A program made the translations under genes and the position numbers. Under the pieces are notes generated by a model. It was not told the origin of the DNA, did no database searches, and saw nothing but the letters and a program-made list of their open reading frames with translations. A stretch of 64,000 nucleotides of DNA from Nibribacter roseus (GTDB lineage Bacteria; Bacteroidota; Bacteroidia; Cytophagales; Hymenobacteraceae): NCBI RefSeq assembly GCF_042662225.1, contig NZ_JBHSYQ010000003.1:2046001-2110000 (forward strand). The letters are read 5' to 3'. Positions within the stretch are counted from its first letter, which is position 1, and every line of letters starts with the position of its first letter. This document shows positions 25,414-34,388 of the stretch, piece by piece.

Positions 25414-26379
25414 ATGGTTAAACCCTTACACAAATTAGGTTTCTTATTAGCTGCTGGCTTATCACTAGTAAATGGCTTAGATGCATTTGCACAGACAAAT
25501 CCTGCCCCTCAAACTTTGCCATACGAGCAGAACTTTAATTCAATGGGTTCAGCAGGTACCACGCTTCCGGCAGGTGTCGCAGCTTGGGTTTCTCCTGCTA
25601 AGAATAGCAAGGAGGCAGCGCTAACTACTACCGTATCTGCTGATGCTTCTATTTCTGCTGTGACTACTACTCAAACTAGTAGTTCAAGTGTTTACAACTA
25701 TTATAATAACGAAAACAATCAGTTGTACATTCAATTGACTGGTAATTCAACTACCGGAGCTAGTGTGTTGGCTACCGCTATTAACACAACAAATTATTCT
25801 GACGTAACGGTAGCTTATGAGATAAATCTCATTCATGACCAGCCAAGGTCTGCCGGCGTAACCTTACAATATAGAGTAGGTGAGACCGGTGATTGGATTG
25901 AAGTAGCAGATAGCGACTATAGCAGTGTTGATAGAGTAGCCAATGCTAAGCAGGAAATATCTGTTACGTTGCCAGATGCAGCCGAGAATCAGCCAATCGT
26001 GCAGTTGCGCTGGGTAACCTATGAAGTAGTAGTGAGTGGTGCAAGTGGAGGAAGAGATGGTCTTGGGTTTGACAATATTGTCATTAACGGCTCTACCACT
26101 ACAGGCGTAAAAGAATTTGGAGCAGGTAACATAGGGTTATATCCTAACCCAACTACTAGTGTAGCCAAATTACAATTACCTGCCAGCCTTGCTGCTAAAG
26201 GAAATGTAGGCTTAACAGTTTACAGCCTTGATGGTAAAGTTCTTTTAAAAGCTGCTGGTTCTGAGCAGACTTTAAATGCTGAGCTTGCTCAGAAATTAAC
26301 CGCTGCTGCTGCAGGTATCTATTTGGTACGTATAGATGGCAACGGAGAGTCTTTCCAGACCAGAATCATTAAAAACTAA
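25414..26379 (+). CDS. Secreted protein with type IX C-terminal sorting domain, cargo 2
   Basis: 321 residues. Signal peptide (LLAAGLSLVNGLDAFAQ), then PYEQNFNSMGSAGTTLPAGVAAW, the opening seen in several cleaved-adhesin or nuclease-associated domains and shared with cargo 3 (ENFDGMGSTTTLPTGWAA). The central part is Ser/Thr-rich beta structure ending GRDGLGFDNIVINGS. The sorting domain LYPNPTTSVAKLQLP...AAAGIYLVRIDGNGESFQTRIIKN closely resembles those of its neighbours. Probably a surface or secreted binding protein; no catalytic motif seen. Confidence 0.85.
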   Translation: MVKPLHKLGFLLAAGLSLVNGLDAFAQTNPAPQTLPYEQNFNSMGSAGTTLPAGVAAWVSPAKNSKEAALTTTVSADASISAVTTTQTSSSSVYNYYNNENNQLYIQLTGNSTTGASVLATAINTTNYSDVTVAYEINLIHDQPRSAGVTLQYRVGETGDWIEVADSDYSSVDRVANAKQEISVTLPDAAENQPIVQLRWVTYEVVVSGASGGRDGLGFDNIVINGSTTTGVKEFGAGNIGLYPNPTTSVAKLQLPASLAAKGNVGLTVYSLDGKVLLKAAGSEQTLNAELAQKLTAAAAGIYLVRIDGNGESFQTRIIKN

Positions 26380-26679
26380 CGATTGAGATTTCTTAGCTGA
26401 TAAAATTCAGCAAACAATATTGAGGAGCCACCTGGGGAGTAACCAGGTGGCTTTTCTTTTATGCCGGTTACCACTCTTTAAATGTTATCTTCAGGTTGTA
26501 CTCATGCGGCATTGGTAACTTGTTTTGTTATTTGATAAGTTGCTGATAATGAATACGCAATAGATTATTGGTGACAGATATTTTTTTCTGCTTGCGGATT
26601 TTTTTGACAGGAACCGTATTTATTAAATAGGATTAGCAGAGGAGTTAGTCTGTATTATTTAAATATTAACCAAGTTGTG
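26380..26679. other. Gap between cargo genes 2 and 3
   Basis: 300 bases with a terminator at 26426-26460. The rest is AT-rich without an exact -7 box. Confidence 0.45.
26426..26460 (+). terminator. Intrinsic terminator after cargo 2
   Basis: AGCCACCTGG/CCAGGTGGCT 10-bp stem, 7-base loop, T-rich tail. Confidence 0.88.
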
Positions 26680-29600
26680 ATGGTAAAAAAACTACAAAAG
26701 CTTAGTTTACTTCTGATTGGTTTAATCTGGACAGCATATTCGCCTGATGCATTGGCGCAGATTAATCTTTCCGGAGGTAATTATACAGAGAATTTTGATG
26801 GAATGGGGAGCACCACCACCTTGCCAACGGGTTGGGCGGCCATAAGAATGTCTGGTAACGGTACGGTAGGTGAAAGATTGTCGCCGGAGGTGTCAAATGG
26901 TGACAGTAACAGTGGTAACGTGTACAATGTAGGTGCAACGGGATCATCTGACCGTGCCCTTGGTTCGCTTGCCTCCGGAACTACAATTCCAGCCTTTGGC
27001 GTGAGTTTTACCAACGGCACCAACAATGATATTACCAGGCTGAGCATAGCTGGGGTAATGGAACAGTGGAAAACCGGTAGCGCGTCAGATGTAAATGAGG
27101 TAGTCACCTTTGAATACAGTACCAATGCCACAAGTTTAAATACCGGCACCTGGGTGGCTGTGTCTTCGCTTAATCTAGTTGAAAAACAAGTAAGTTCATC
27201 TTCGGCAGCGGCTATAAATGGAAATGCTGATACTAATAAAACTGCCATCAATGGTGCAATTGATCTTCTCTTGCGCTCTGGTGAAATCGTATGGTTCAGG
27301 TGGACAGACAACAATGATGTTGGTAATGACGGAATGTATGCCCTTGATGACCTAACGGTAACCCCTACCTATAGTGCCGTAGACAATGTTCCTCCTTCTC
27401 TTATTTCTACTACACCGGTTAATGGAGCAGCTAACGTGGCTACCCAACTTGACATTGTGTTGAACTTTAGCGAATTAGTTTTAGCTGGAACGGGGCAGGT
27501 AACGCTCAGCTGGGACGGTGGAAGTATCTCCAGAAGTGCGACAGATCCAGAAGTGGAGTACAATGGTGAGCAGGTAATCATTAAGAATATTGCCTTACAA
27601 CCTGGTATTACATACACGGCAACTGTTGACAACAGGGCATTCAAAGATGTCTCTGGTAATTTTTTCGCAGGTATATCCGGTTCTAGTTATACTTTCACCA
27701 CCTCAGCAACGGGTACACCCACCATTAGCACCTCAGAAAGCTCCCTGACCTTTCCGCTTACTGAAACAATGAGAAAGTCAGCCGGAGCAGGGTATGATTT
27801 GTCAGCTATGTATTTACAAGGACCTGTTACAGTATCAGTAAACGGGCCTTATCAAATTTCTAAAACAAATGAGGAGACTAACTACGGAACCGCATCTTTG
27901 ACTTATACACAGGCAGAACTGGCTGCGGCGCAGAAAGTCTATGTTCGTTTTGCCCCGGAAAGTACGACTGATAACACGGGTACTATTACGCATACTTCTG
28001 CCGGAGCGCAAGAGGTAACAGTGACGTTGTCTGGCACTGCGTATAATCCTAATTTTCAAAATTTCGATGCCTGCAGCTCTGCATTGCCTGGCGGTTGGAC
28101 TCAATACAGCATTACCGGCGCCCAAACTTGGAGCTGCACTACCTTTGGCCAAACTGGCAATGCCGTGCAGATGAGTGGGTTCAGCGGAGGAAATCAAACA
28201 AACGAAGATTGGCTTATCTCACCTCCAGTTGACTTAAGTAGCGGCTACACCTATCCGGTACTTTCTTTCTGGTCCAGAACAGCATTTGCTGGAGCTCCTT
28301 TAAAACTGATGGTATCTACTAATTACAGCGGCACAGGCAGCCCTACTGCCAACGGAGTTACTTGGGCAGAGTTGAATGGTCAGTTTCCGGCAGAGAATTC
28401 CAATGTATGGAAGGAGACCTTGAATGTTGATCTTTCTAATTTCAAGCAGAGCAACGTGTACATTGCCTTTGTCTACAACTCTACAACTAGTGCAGCTCCC
28501 AGATGGACCATTGATGATGTTGCCATCACAAATTCCAACACAATGCCACCCGCAAGCCTGGTTAGTAGCCTAAACTATTTGGCCAACGCTGATTTCGGAA
28601 TTGTTGCGCCGGGCACAACCGTAGATAAAACTTTTACTTTCAACATCAATGGTTTACATTCTGAGGTGACTTTAGAAGCGCCTGAGCAATTCATTTTGTC
28701 TAAAAACGGTACAGATTTCTCTCGGAGTATAACCTTTACACAGGCAGAGGGGGCTTCGAACACCTTTACTGTTCGCTTTACTGCGCCTAACGTAACCGAT
28801 AAAGCTTTTGCCGGACCAGTTACTTTCGCAGCCGAAAATCTCAACCAGACAGTTGGATATCTTACCGCCTCGGTGTTAGATAAAGACAGAACGTTTGACG
28901 TAGTTACCTGGAACATTGAGTGGTTCGGCTCTACCGGCCAAGGGCCCAGCAATGAAACACTGCAGCGGGATAACGTGAAGAAAGTGATAGAAGCCCTGGA
29001 CGCCGATGTGTATGCTTTTCAGGAGATCTCAAATGAAACAGCTTTCAATGAGCTTAAAGCTTTGTTGCCAGCGTACGACGGGTTTATGTCGGCGTATGCC
29101 AATAATAGCCAGGAGGTGGCTTATTTTTATAAAAGAGCTACAGTAAATGAAGTGCACCGGAGATATTTGCTGCAGGGGACTACGGGTATCCAGAATTTCT
29201 GGGCCAGCGGAAGATATCCATATCTTCTGGAGGTAGATGCCACCATTAACGGCATTTCTAAACGGATTCATTTGATTAATATTCATGCCAAGGCGAACGA
29301 GAGCGGCTCCCCTGAAGTAGCACTTAACGCCTACAACCGCCGAAGAGTAGACGTGCAGGTATTGAAGGATTCTTTGGACCGCTACTTCCCAACCGCAAAC
29401 ATCATTATGCTGGGAGATTACAATGATGACATTGACTTTACGGTGGCAGACATTAGTAGTCCCACGGCCTCTACTTATCAATCTTTTGTAGATGATGTGA
29501 ACCGGTATCGTTTTGCCAGTATGCCTTTGAGCCAAGCAGGCCTGCGCTCATACGTAACCCGTGATAATGTAATAGACCATATCATGTATTCAAACGAGCT

Positions 29601-30015
29601 GCAGGATTACTATATCACCAATTCTGCCCGTGTAGTAATACCGTTTGACATAGTGAATGCGTCTTCCGCTGATTACTACACCAGTACTACCTCAGACCAC
29701 TTGCCTGTTATGGCACGCTTCAATTTTACGGGACCACTCGGTATTGAAGATAAGAGCTATGCGGCTGGTTTCAAGGTATACCCAAATCCATCTACAGGAA
29801 CAGTACAGTTAGCTTTGCCTTCCGGAATGGGGGGTAAGGCATTTGAGTTGCAGTTATACTCCCTTACAGGTGAGGTTCTTCTGAAAACTAACGGCAACGC
29901 TGATGCCGTAACTAACCGTTTAAACCAAAAATTAAGTGCAGCGGCAGCTGGCATGTATCTGGTAAGGGTAAAGGCCGCAGGCAATACCTATCAGGTAAGA
30001 ATAGTGAAGAACTAG
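26680..30015 (+). CDS. Large secreted endonuclease/exonuclease/phosphatase-domain protein, type IX cargo 3
   Basis: 1111 residues from ATG 26680 (a GTG one codon earlier is less likely). Order: signal peptide (1-28); beta domain opening ENFDGMGS (30-230); Ig-like SbsA/Big_5 domain VPPSLISTTPVNGA...YTFTTSAT (235-342); a second Ig-like domain (345-455); cleaved-adhesin/choice-of-anchor J domain (459-620); Ig-like (625-730); EEP nuclease domain (about 735-1015) with VVTWNIEWFG, AFQEISNE, INIHAKA, MLGDYNDDID and TSDHLPVMARF, which supply the Asn, Glu, Asp/Asn and His of the DNase I fold; and a C-terminal sorting domain (1030 to end). Probably extracellular nucleic acid degradation or phosphate scavenging. 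Confidence 0.88.
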   Translation: MVKKLQKLSLLLIGLIWTAYSPDALAQINLSGGNYTENFDGMGSTTTLPTGWAAIRMSGNGTVGERLSPEVSNGDSNSGNVYNVGATGSSDRALGSLASGTTIPAFGVSFTNGTNNDITRLSIAGVMEQWKTGSASDVNEVVTFEYSTNATSLNTGTWVAVSSLNLVEKQVSSSSAAAINGNADTNKTAINGAIDLLLRSGEIVWFRWTDNNDVGNDGMYALDDLTVTPTYSAVDNVPPSLISTTPVNGAANVATQLDIVLNFSELVLAGTGQVTLSWDGGSISRSATDPEVEYNGEQVIIKNIALQPGITYTATVDNRAFKDVSGNFFAGISGSSYTFTTSATGTPTISTSESSLTFPLTETMRKSAGAGYDLSAMYLQGPVTVSVNGPYQISKTNEETNYGTASLTYTQAELAAAQKVYVRFAPESTTDNTGTITHTSAGAQEVTVTLSGTAYNPNFQNFDACSSALPGGWTQYSITGAQTWSCTTFGQTGNAVQMSGFSGGNQTNEDWLISPPVDLSSGYTYPVLSFWSRTAFAGAPLKLMVSTNYSGTGSPTANGVTWAELNGQFPAENSNVWKETLNVDLSNFKQSNVYIAFVYNSTTSAAPRWTIDDVAITNSNTMPPASLVSSLNYLANADFGIVAPGTTVDKTFTFNINGLHSEVTLEAPEQFILSKNGTDFSRSITFTQAEGASNTFTVRFTAPNVTDKAFAGPVTFAAENLNQTVGYLTASVLDKDRTFDVVTWNIEWFGSTGQGPSNETLQRDNVKKVIEALDADVYAFQEISNETAFNELKALLPAYDGFMSAYANNSQEVAYFYKRATVNEVHRRYLLQGTTGIQNFWASGRYPYLLEVDATINGISKRIHLINIHAKANESGSPEVALNAYNRRRVDVQVLKDSLDRYFPTANIIMLGDYNDDIDFTVADISSPTASTYQSFVDDVNRYRFASMPLSQAGLRSYVTRDNVIDHIMYSNELQDYYITNSARVVIPFDIVNASSADYYTSTTSDHLPVMARFNFTGPLGIEDKSYAAGFKVYPNPSTGTVQLALPSGMGGKAFELQLYSLTGEVLLKTNGNADAVTNRLNQKLSAAAAGMYLVRVKAAGNTYQVRIVKN

Positions 30016-30034
30016 CACGTCAAAAAGTGAAACC

Positions 30035-30068
30035 AAAGCCTGCTCAATTCTAATGGGCAGGCTTTTTT
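30035..30068 (+). terminator. Intrinsic terminator after cargo 3
   Basis: AAAGCCTGC/GCAGGCTTT stem followed by a T-run. Confidence 0.88.
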
Positions 30069-30181
30069 ATGCGCTGAATAATACGTTACTTTAGCCGCTT
30101 TTCAAGTTATTTGGCCAATAAGAGACATCTTCTTTGTACCTTCTTTGCTCAGCTTTTTCAGAAGGTACTAATTAGTTGCCA

Positions 30182-30219
30182 TTGTTTTTAAGCCGTTTTT
30201 CAAAAAGACATCCAAAACG
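30182..30219. repeat. 40-bp bipartite palindrome, copy 10, directly before the ggt start
   Basis: TTGTTTTTAAGCCGTTTTTC with AAAAAGACATCCAAAACG; ends one base before the ggt ATG, so it would form the ggt 5' leader. Confidence 0.8.
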
Positions 30220-30220
30220 T

Positions 30221-31942
30221 ATGAACCCCACTTTGTTTCGAAATATTTTCCTGCTGGTAATGGTGCTGCTTCAGTTTGTGGGCTGCCGTTTTTCCAGTCA
30301 AAAAACAGTAAGCACAGCCCAAGGAGAAAGAGGTGTTATTGCCTCTAAGGGCATGGTAGTAAGTGCGCACCCAGAAGCGTCAAGAATTGGTTTGGAAATA
30401 TTGAAGAAGGGTGGCAATGCCTATGATGCAGCGGTAGCTACAGGCTTTGCCTTGGCCGTTGCTTTTCCGGTAGCCGGAAATATTGGTGGTGGCGGTTTTT
30501 TGGTATACAGAAAGAATAACGGAGAAACTGGTTCTTTAGACTATCGTGAAAGAGGACCCGCTGCAGCTACCAGAGACATGTATCTTGATGCCCAAGGCAA
30601 TGTGCTGCCAGAGGCCAGTACATTAGGACATTTGGCCGTAGGCGTACCGGGTGCAGTAGACGGATTAGTGGAGACACACCGGAAATTAGGCACACTGCCT
30701 TGGAAAGAAGTAATTCAGCCTTCTATAGACTTAGCTGTTAAGGGGGTAGTACTGACTGAGCGGGAGGCAAATGCTTTGAATGAAACCCGTGAGGAGTTTA
30801 TTCAAGCCAATAAGTTCAACCCTCACTTGGTACGAAATACTCCCTGGAAAGCTGGTGATGTGCTGCCGCTCACAGAATTGGCTCGTACCTTAGAGCGTGT
30901 CAGAGACAAGGGTAGAGCAGGTTTTTATGAAGGAGAGACTGCTGATTTGTTTGTGAAAGAAATGAGACGCGGCGGTGGAATAATCACCCATCAAGATCTG
31001 AAAGAATACAAGCCTGTTTGGCGTAACCCTGTAATTGGCACCTACAGAGGGTATAAAGTAATTTCAATGCCGCCACCTTCCAGCGGCGGTTTAGCTTTGC
31101 TGCAGCTGCTCAAAATGGTGGAGCCTTATGACTTAAGAGCCTGGGGATGGCAGAAGCCAAACACAGTACATGTTATGGTAGAGGCGGAGCGGCGGGTGTA
31201 CGCTGACCGAGCAACTTACTTAGGTGATCCGGATTATTATAAGGTGCCTGTAGAAAAGCTGCTAGACCAAGACTACCTGCGCCAACGCATGGCTACTGTA
31301 CAAATGAACAAAGCTACTCCCTCGGTACAGGTATTGGCCGGCGACTTTATGGCGAAGGAAAGTGACCAGACCACGCATTATTCTATTGTAGACCAATGGG
31401 GAAATGCAGCCTCTGTGACCACTACATTGAATGGTAACTATGGTTCTAAAGTGGTGGTAGAAGGTGCTGGCTTTCTGTTGAACAATGAAATGGATGACTT
31501 TAGCGCAAAACCTGGTGTACCGAATATGTTTGGTTTATTAGGTGGTGAGGCTAACGCCATCGCTCCAGGTAAGCGAATGCTCAGCTCTATGACTCCAACC
31601 ATACTTGAAAAAGACGGAGAGCTTTTCATGATTGTAGGCACACCTGGCGGTTCTACCATTATCACTTCTGTTTTCCAAACTATACTTAACGTGATAGACC
31701 ATGGCATGACCATGCAGGCTGCAGTAAGTGCACCGCGGTTCCATCACCAGTGGTTGCCAGACCACATTCAGCCAGAGGCAGCAGCGCTTACGCCAGAGGT
31801 CAGAGAAACTTTACAAAAAATTGGGCACCAAATACGCAACCGTGGCAAATTTGGAAGGGTAGAAGGAATAGTGAGATTACCCAACGGAACATGGGAAGGA
31901 GGCGCCGACCCTAGAGGAGACGATGTAGCTTATGGATATTAA
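30221..31942 (+). CDS. ggt: Gamma-glutamyltransferase
   Basis: 573 residues from ATG 30221; an upstream ATG at 30176 would translate a palindromic repeat and is rejected. N-terminal hydrophobic segment ending QFVGC suggests a lipoprotein or periplasmic form. The precursor self-cleaves before the Thr of DQTTHYSIVDQWGNAAS, giving large and small subunits; the small subunit's glycine-rich SSMTPTILEKDG...VGTPGGSTI is intact. It transfers or hydrolyses the gamma-glutamyl group of glutathione. Full family length. Confidence 0.95.
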   Translation: MNPTLFRNIFLLVMVLLQFVGCRFSSQKTVSTAQGERGVIASKGMVVSAHPEASRIGLEILKKGGNAYDAAVATGFALAVAFPVAGNIGGGGFLVYRKNNGETGSLDYRERGPAAATRDMYLDAQGNVLPEASTLGHLAVGVPGAVDGLVETHRKLGTLPWKEVIQPSIDLAVKGVVLTEREANALNETREEFIQANKFNPHLVRNTPWKAGDVLPLTELARTLERVRDKGRAGFYEGETADLFVKEMRRGGGIITHQDLKEYKPVWRNPVIGTYRGYKVISMPPPSSGGLALLQLLKMVEPYDLRAWGWQKPNTVHVMVEAERRVYADRATYLGDPDYYKVPVEKLLDQDYLRQRMATVQMNKATPSVQVLAGDFMAKESDQTTHYSIVDQWGNAASVTTTLNGNYGSKVVVEGAGFLLNNEMDDFSAKPGVPNMFGLLGGEANAIAPGKRMLSSMTPTILEKDGELFMIVGTPGGSTIITSVFQTILNVIDHGMTMQAAVSAPRFHHQWLPDHIQPEAAALTPEVRETLQKIGHQIRNRGKFGRVEGIVRLPNGTWEGGADPRGDDVAYGY

Positions 31943-32073
31943 TTAATTATACCTTCTAGAACTGAGATGAACTTTAAAGTCTACTCCGCAGTTTAATGAT
32001 CATCAAAACAATGCTATTATAGGCAAGCCATATACTGGCTTCTATTGTTGAATTTCTTTTTTAGTATATATCC

Positions 32074-32985
32074 ATGAAGTTGAAAAGAATACTTGCCTTT
32101 GGGCTGGTAATGCTCGGAGCTAGTCTTGCAGAAGCTCAAACGGTACCTAAAAGAACCATGGTACCCAGGCTTTACCATCAAAACTACTTTTATCTTAACC
32201 CAGCCTATGCCGGTGCTGAGGGGAAGAGAGTCTTAGGCTTGACCACACACCTTAACTCTATTGGAGGTAAGTCATCTTCGGCTCCGTTGTCTGTCATAGC
32301 CACGTATCAAGGGCAAGTGGGAGATACCACTCGTAATGGAGTAGGCGTGCTGATGATGTATGACCAATTTGATGCTTTCTGGCTCGGAAAGTTTGGTTTG
32401 ACCTATTCTAAGAGATTTATTTTAGGCGAGCAAAGCAGTATTGCCATAGGTGCCCAACTGGCAGCCGAATATTTGAACGTTGATTTGTATGAGTTGCCAG
32501 CAGGGCCTGATGGGCGCCGTATGGTTGGTCATGACAATGATCTTAGACCAGACATTGACTTAGGGGTTTGGTTGAACCATCGTGATTTTTATGCTGGGGC
32601 TAGTTTCACTAGTTTATTGAAGCCTACTTTCAATTTATCACAGACTGCTGAACGTGAAGATGTAAGAGAAATGTTTTTGACGGCAGGCTATAAATTCAAC
32701 TTGGCTGATCAGGTAAGCATCACTCCATCTTTCTTAGTAGATCGTGCTTTATATTCAGGTGCTGAAACAAATATTCAAGCTGGAGCCTTGGCTAATTATA
32801 AAGTTTTGGTGGGTGGCTTGTTTTACCGTGGCCAATTCGATAAATCTGCTCCTGTAGTAGTAAATGCCGGCGTAAACCTTAATGACAAGTTCCAGTTCAT
32901 GACTTCCTTTGACATCACAAAAGAAGCAAATGGTGTAGCTAAGCCTGATCCGCAAGTAGAGGCAAGTCTTAGATATAAATTCTAA
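32074..32985 (+). CDS. PorP/SprF family type IX secretion outer-membrane protein
   Basis: 303 residues. Signal peptide (LAFGLVMLGASLAEAQ) followed by HQNYFYLNPAYAGAEGKRVLGLTTHLNSIGG, the PorP/SprF opening, and alternating beta strands ending in the C-terminal aromatic residue of an outer-membrane barrel (EASLRYKF). PorP/SprF proteins help present or attach cargo of the type IX system. It stands without the porK-N operon, an orphan paralogue; nearby cargo genes make a functional link plausible but unproven. Confidence 0.9.
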   Translation: MKLKRILAFGLVMLGASLAEAQTVPKRTMVPRLYHQNYFYLNPAYAGAEGKRVLGLTTHLNSIGGKSSSAPLSVIATYQGQVGDTTRNGVGVLMMYDQFDAFWLGKFGLTYSKRFILGEQSSIAIGAQLAAEYLNVDLYELPAGPDGRRMVGHDNDLRPDIDLGVWLNHRDFYAGASFTSLLKPTFNLSQTAEREDVREMFLTAGYKFNLADQVSITPSFLVDRALYSGAETNIQAGALANYKVLVGGLFYRGQFDKSAPVVVNAGVNLNDKFQFMTSFDITKEANGVAKPDPQVEASLRYKF

Positions 32986-33004
32986 TACTTATTTGTAATA
33001 AAAC

Positions 33005-33036
33005 AAAAAGGGCGGTGCAACAGCACCGCCCTTTTT
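33005..33036. terminator. Intrinsic terminator after porP-like gene
   Basis: AAAAAGGGCGGTGC/GCACCGCCCTTTTT, 14-bp perfect stem, 4-base loop. Confidence 0.92.
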
Positions 33037-33116
33037 GTTTTTACTGCCTTTACATGAATGGTAACTCCGTTGCGCTACATAGAGTAGAAGTAAGAAACCA
33101 TTTCAGCCTGCCTTAT

Positions 33117-34283
33117 ATGGACATTTCTTACATTCTAAACGAATTAGGTGAAGACAGAGACAGCTATTTCAATGCAGTGGCACCACCTATTGTTCAGACC
33201 AGCAACTTTGCCTGCCGTACCGTGGAAGCCATGCGCTATGCTCTGCAGCATGAAGCCGAGGTAGATTTCTACACCCGTGGCAACAACCCAACCGTGGATA
33301 TGCTGGAGAAGAAAATTGCCGCGCTGGAAGGAACTGAACATGCCATTGCTTTTGGCAGTGGTATAGCGGCGGTGTCTGCAGCGGTGCTTTCTCAGGTAAG
33401 AGCGGGAGACCATGTGGTGTGTGTGAAAAAGCCTTACACGTGGACGAATAAACTGATGCAGCGGTTCTTGCCCCGTTTTGGGGTAGAAGTGACAATGGTT
33501 GACGGAACTGATCCTGCTAATTATTTGGCAGCAACCCAACCTAACACAGTACTCTACTTCTTAGAGAGCCCCAACTCTTTTACGTTTGAGCTGCAAGACA
33601 TTGCCGCCATTGCAGCGTTGGCAAAAGAACGTGGAATTTGCACCGTCATAGACAACAGCTTTGCAAGCCCTTTGTTCCAGAATCCGGCAAGCATGGGAAT
33701 TGACTTGGTGGTGCACTCGGCAACAAAGTATATTGGTGGTCACAGCGATGCCATGGGAGGGGTTGTGTGTGGAACCCGCCAGATGATCAACAAGATCTTT
33801 GAAACTGAGTTCATGACTTTAGGTGCAGTGCTGTCTCCGCATGATGCTTGGTTACTTTTGCGCGGACTACGCACATTGCCCATCCGGATGGAGCGGATTG
33901 CCCAAACTACCAGACAGGTAGTGGCATACTTGCAAACCCGAGAGGAAATAGAGGAAATTATGTGGCCTTTTCTGCCGGCACACCCCCAGTACCAGTTAGC
34001 TAAAGCGCAGATGAAGAATAATACTGGTCAGTTTACCATCCGGCTTAAAACAGACAAAATAGAAGAGGTAGATCTTTTCTGTGACAGCTTACAACACTTT
34101 CTGATGGCTGCTTCTTGGGGTGGGCATGAGTCTTTGATTTATCCGGCTGCTGCAGCTTATAAATCGGGTAACTATAAATCTTCACTGCCTTTTACCTTGG
34201 TGAGGTTCTACATAGGGCTAGAGGAACCAGAATATCTTATCAAAGATATAGAGCAAGCCTTGGAGAAGATGAAGGGCAGATAA
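33117..34283 (+). CDS. Trans-sulfuration (Cys/Met metabolism) PLP-dependent enzyme
   Basis: 388 residues from ATG 33117 (MDISYILNELGEDRDSYFNAVAPPIVQTSNF); longer starts run into the preceding terminator region. PLP-lysine in HSATKYIGGHSDAMGG, Tyr/Arg pair in DFYTRGNNPTVD, and CTVIDNSFASPL are the signatures of the cystathionine gamma-synthase/beta- and gamma-lyase family. The exact reaction (synthase versus lyase) cannot be told from sequence alone. Monocistronic between two terminators. Confidence 0.9.
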   Translation: MDISYILNELGEDRDSYFNAVAPPIVQTSNFACRTVEAMRYALQHEAEVDFYTRGNNPTVDMLEKKIAALEGTEHAIAFGSGIAAVSAAVLSQVRAGDHVVCVKKPYTWTNKLMQRFLPRFGVEVTMVDGTDPANYLAATQPNTVLYFLESPNSFTFELQDIAAIAALAKERGICTVIDNSFASPLFQNPASMGIDLVVHSATKYIGGHSDAMGGVVCGTRQMINKIFETEFMTLGAVLSPHDAWLLLRGLRTLPIRMERIAQTTRQVVAYLQTREEIEEIMWPFLPAHPQYQLAKAQMKNNTGQFTIRLKTDKIEEVDLFCDSLQHFLMAASWGGHESLIYPAAAAYKSGNYKSSLPFTLVRFYIGLEEPEYLIKDIEQALEKMKGR

Positions 34284-34301
34284 CAGAAGAATGCACAATA
34301 T

Positions 34302-34340
34302 CTGTTTTAGGCATGTTTTTAGAAAAACAGGCAAAAAAAG
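34302..34340. repeat. 40-bp bipartite palindrome, copy 11
   Basis: Convergent gap. CTGTTTTAGGCATGTTTTT with AAAAACAGGCAAAAAAAG; immediately followed by a terminator. Confidence 0.85.
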
Positions 34341-34370
34341 AGCCGCTGTAATTTTACAGCGGCTCTTTTA
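34337..34370. terminator. Intrinsic terminator, convergent genes
   Basis: AAAGAGCCGCTGTA pairs with TTACAGCGGCTCTTT over 14 bp, flanked by A- and T-runs; works for both strands. Confidence 0.9.
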
Positions 34371-34388
34371 GTTTAGAATTTTTAATGA

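Noticed and set aside
30176..30220. Upstream start for gamma-glutamyltransferase
   Set aside because: The added residues are just a translation of palindrome copy 10; the ATG at 30221 fits the lipoprotein-type N-terminus.
33015..33116. Longer N-terminus for the PLP enzyme
   Set aside because: The extension overlaps the terminator of the preceding gene and lacks family similarity.
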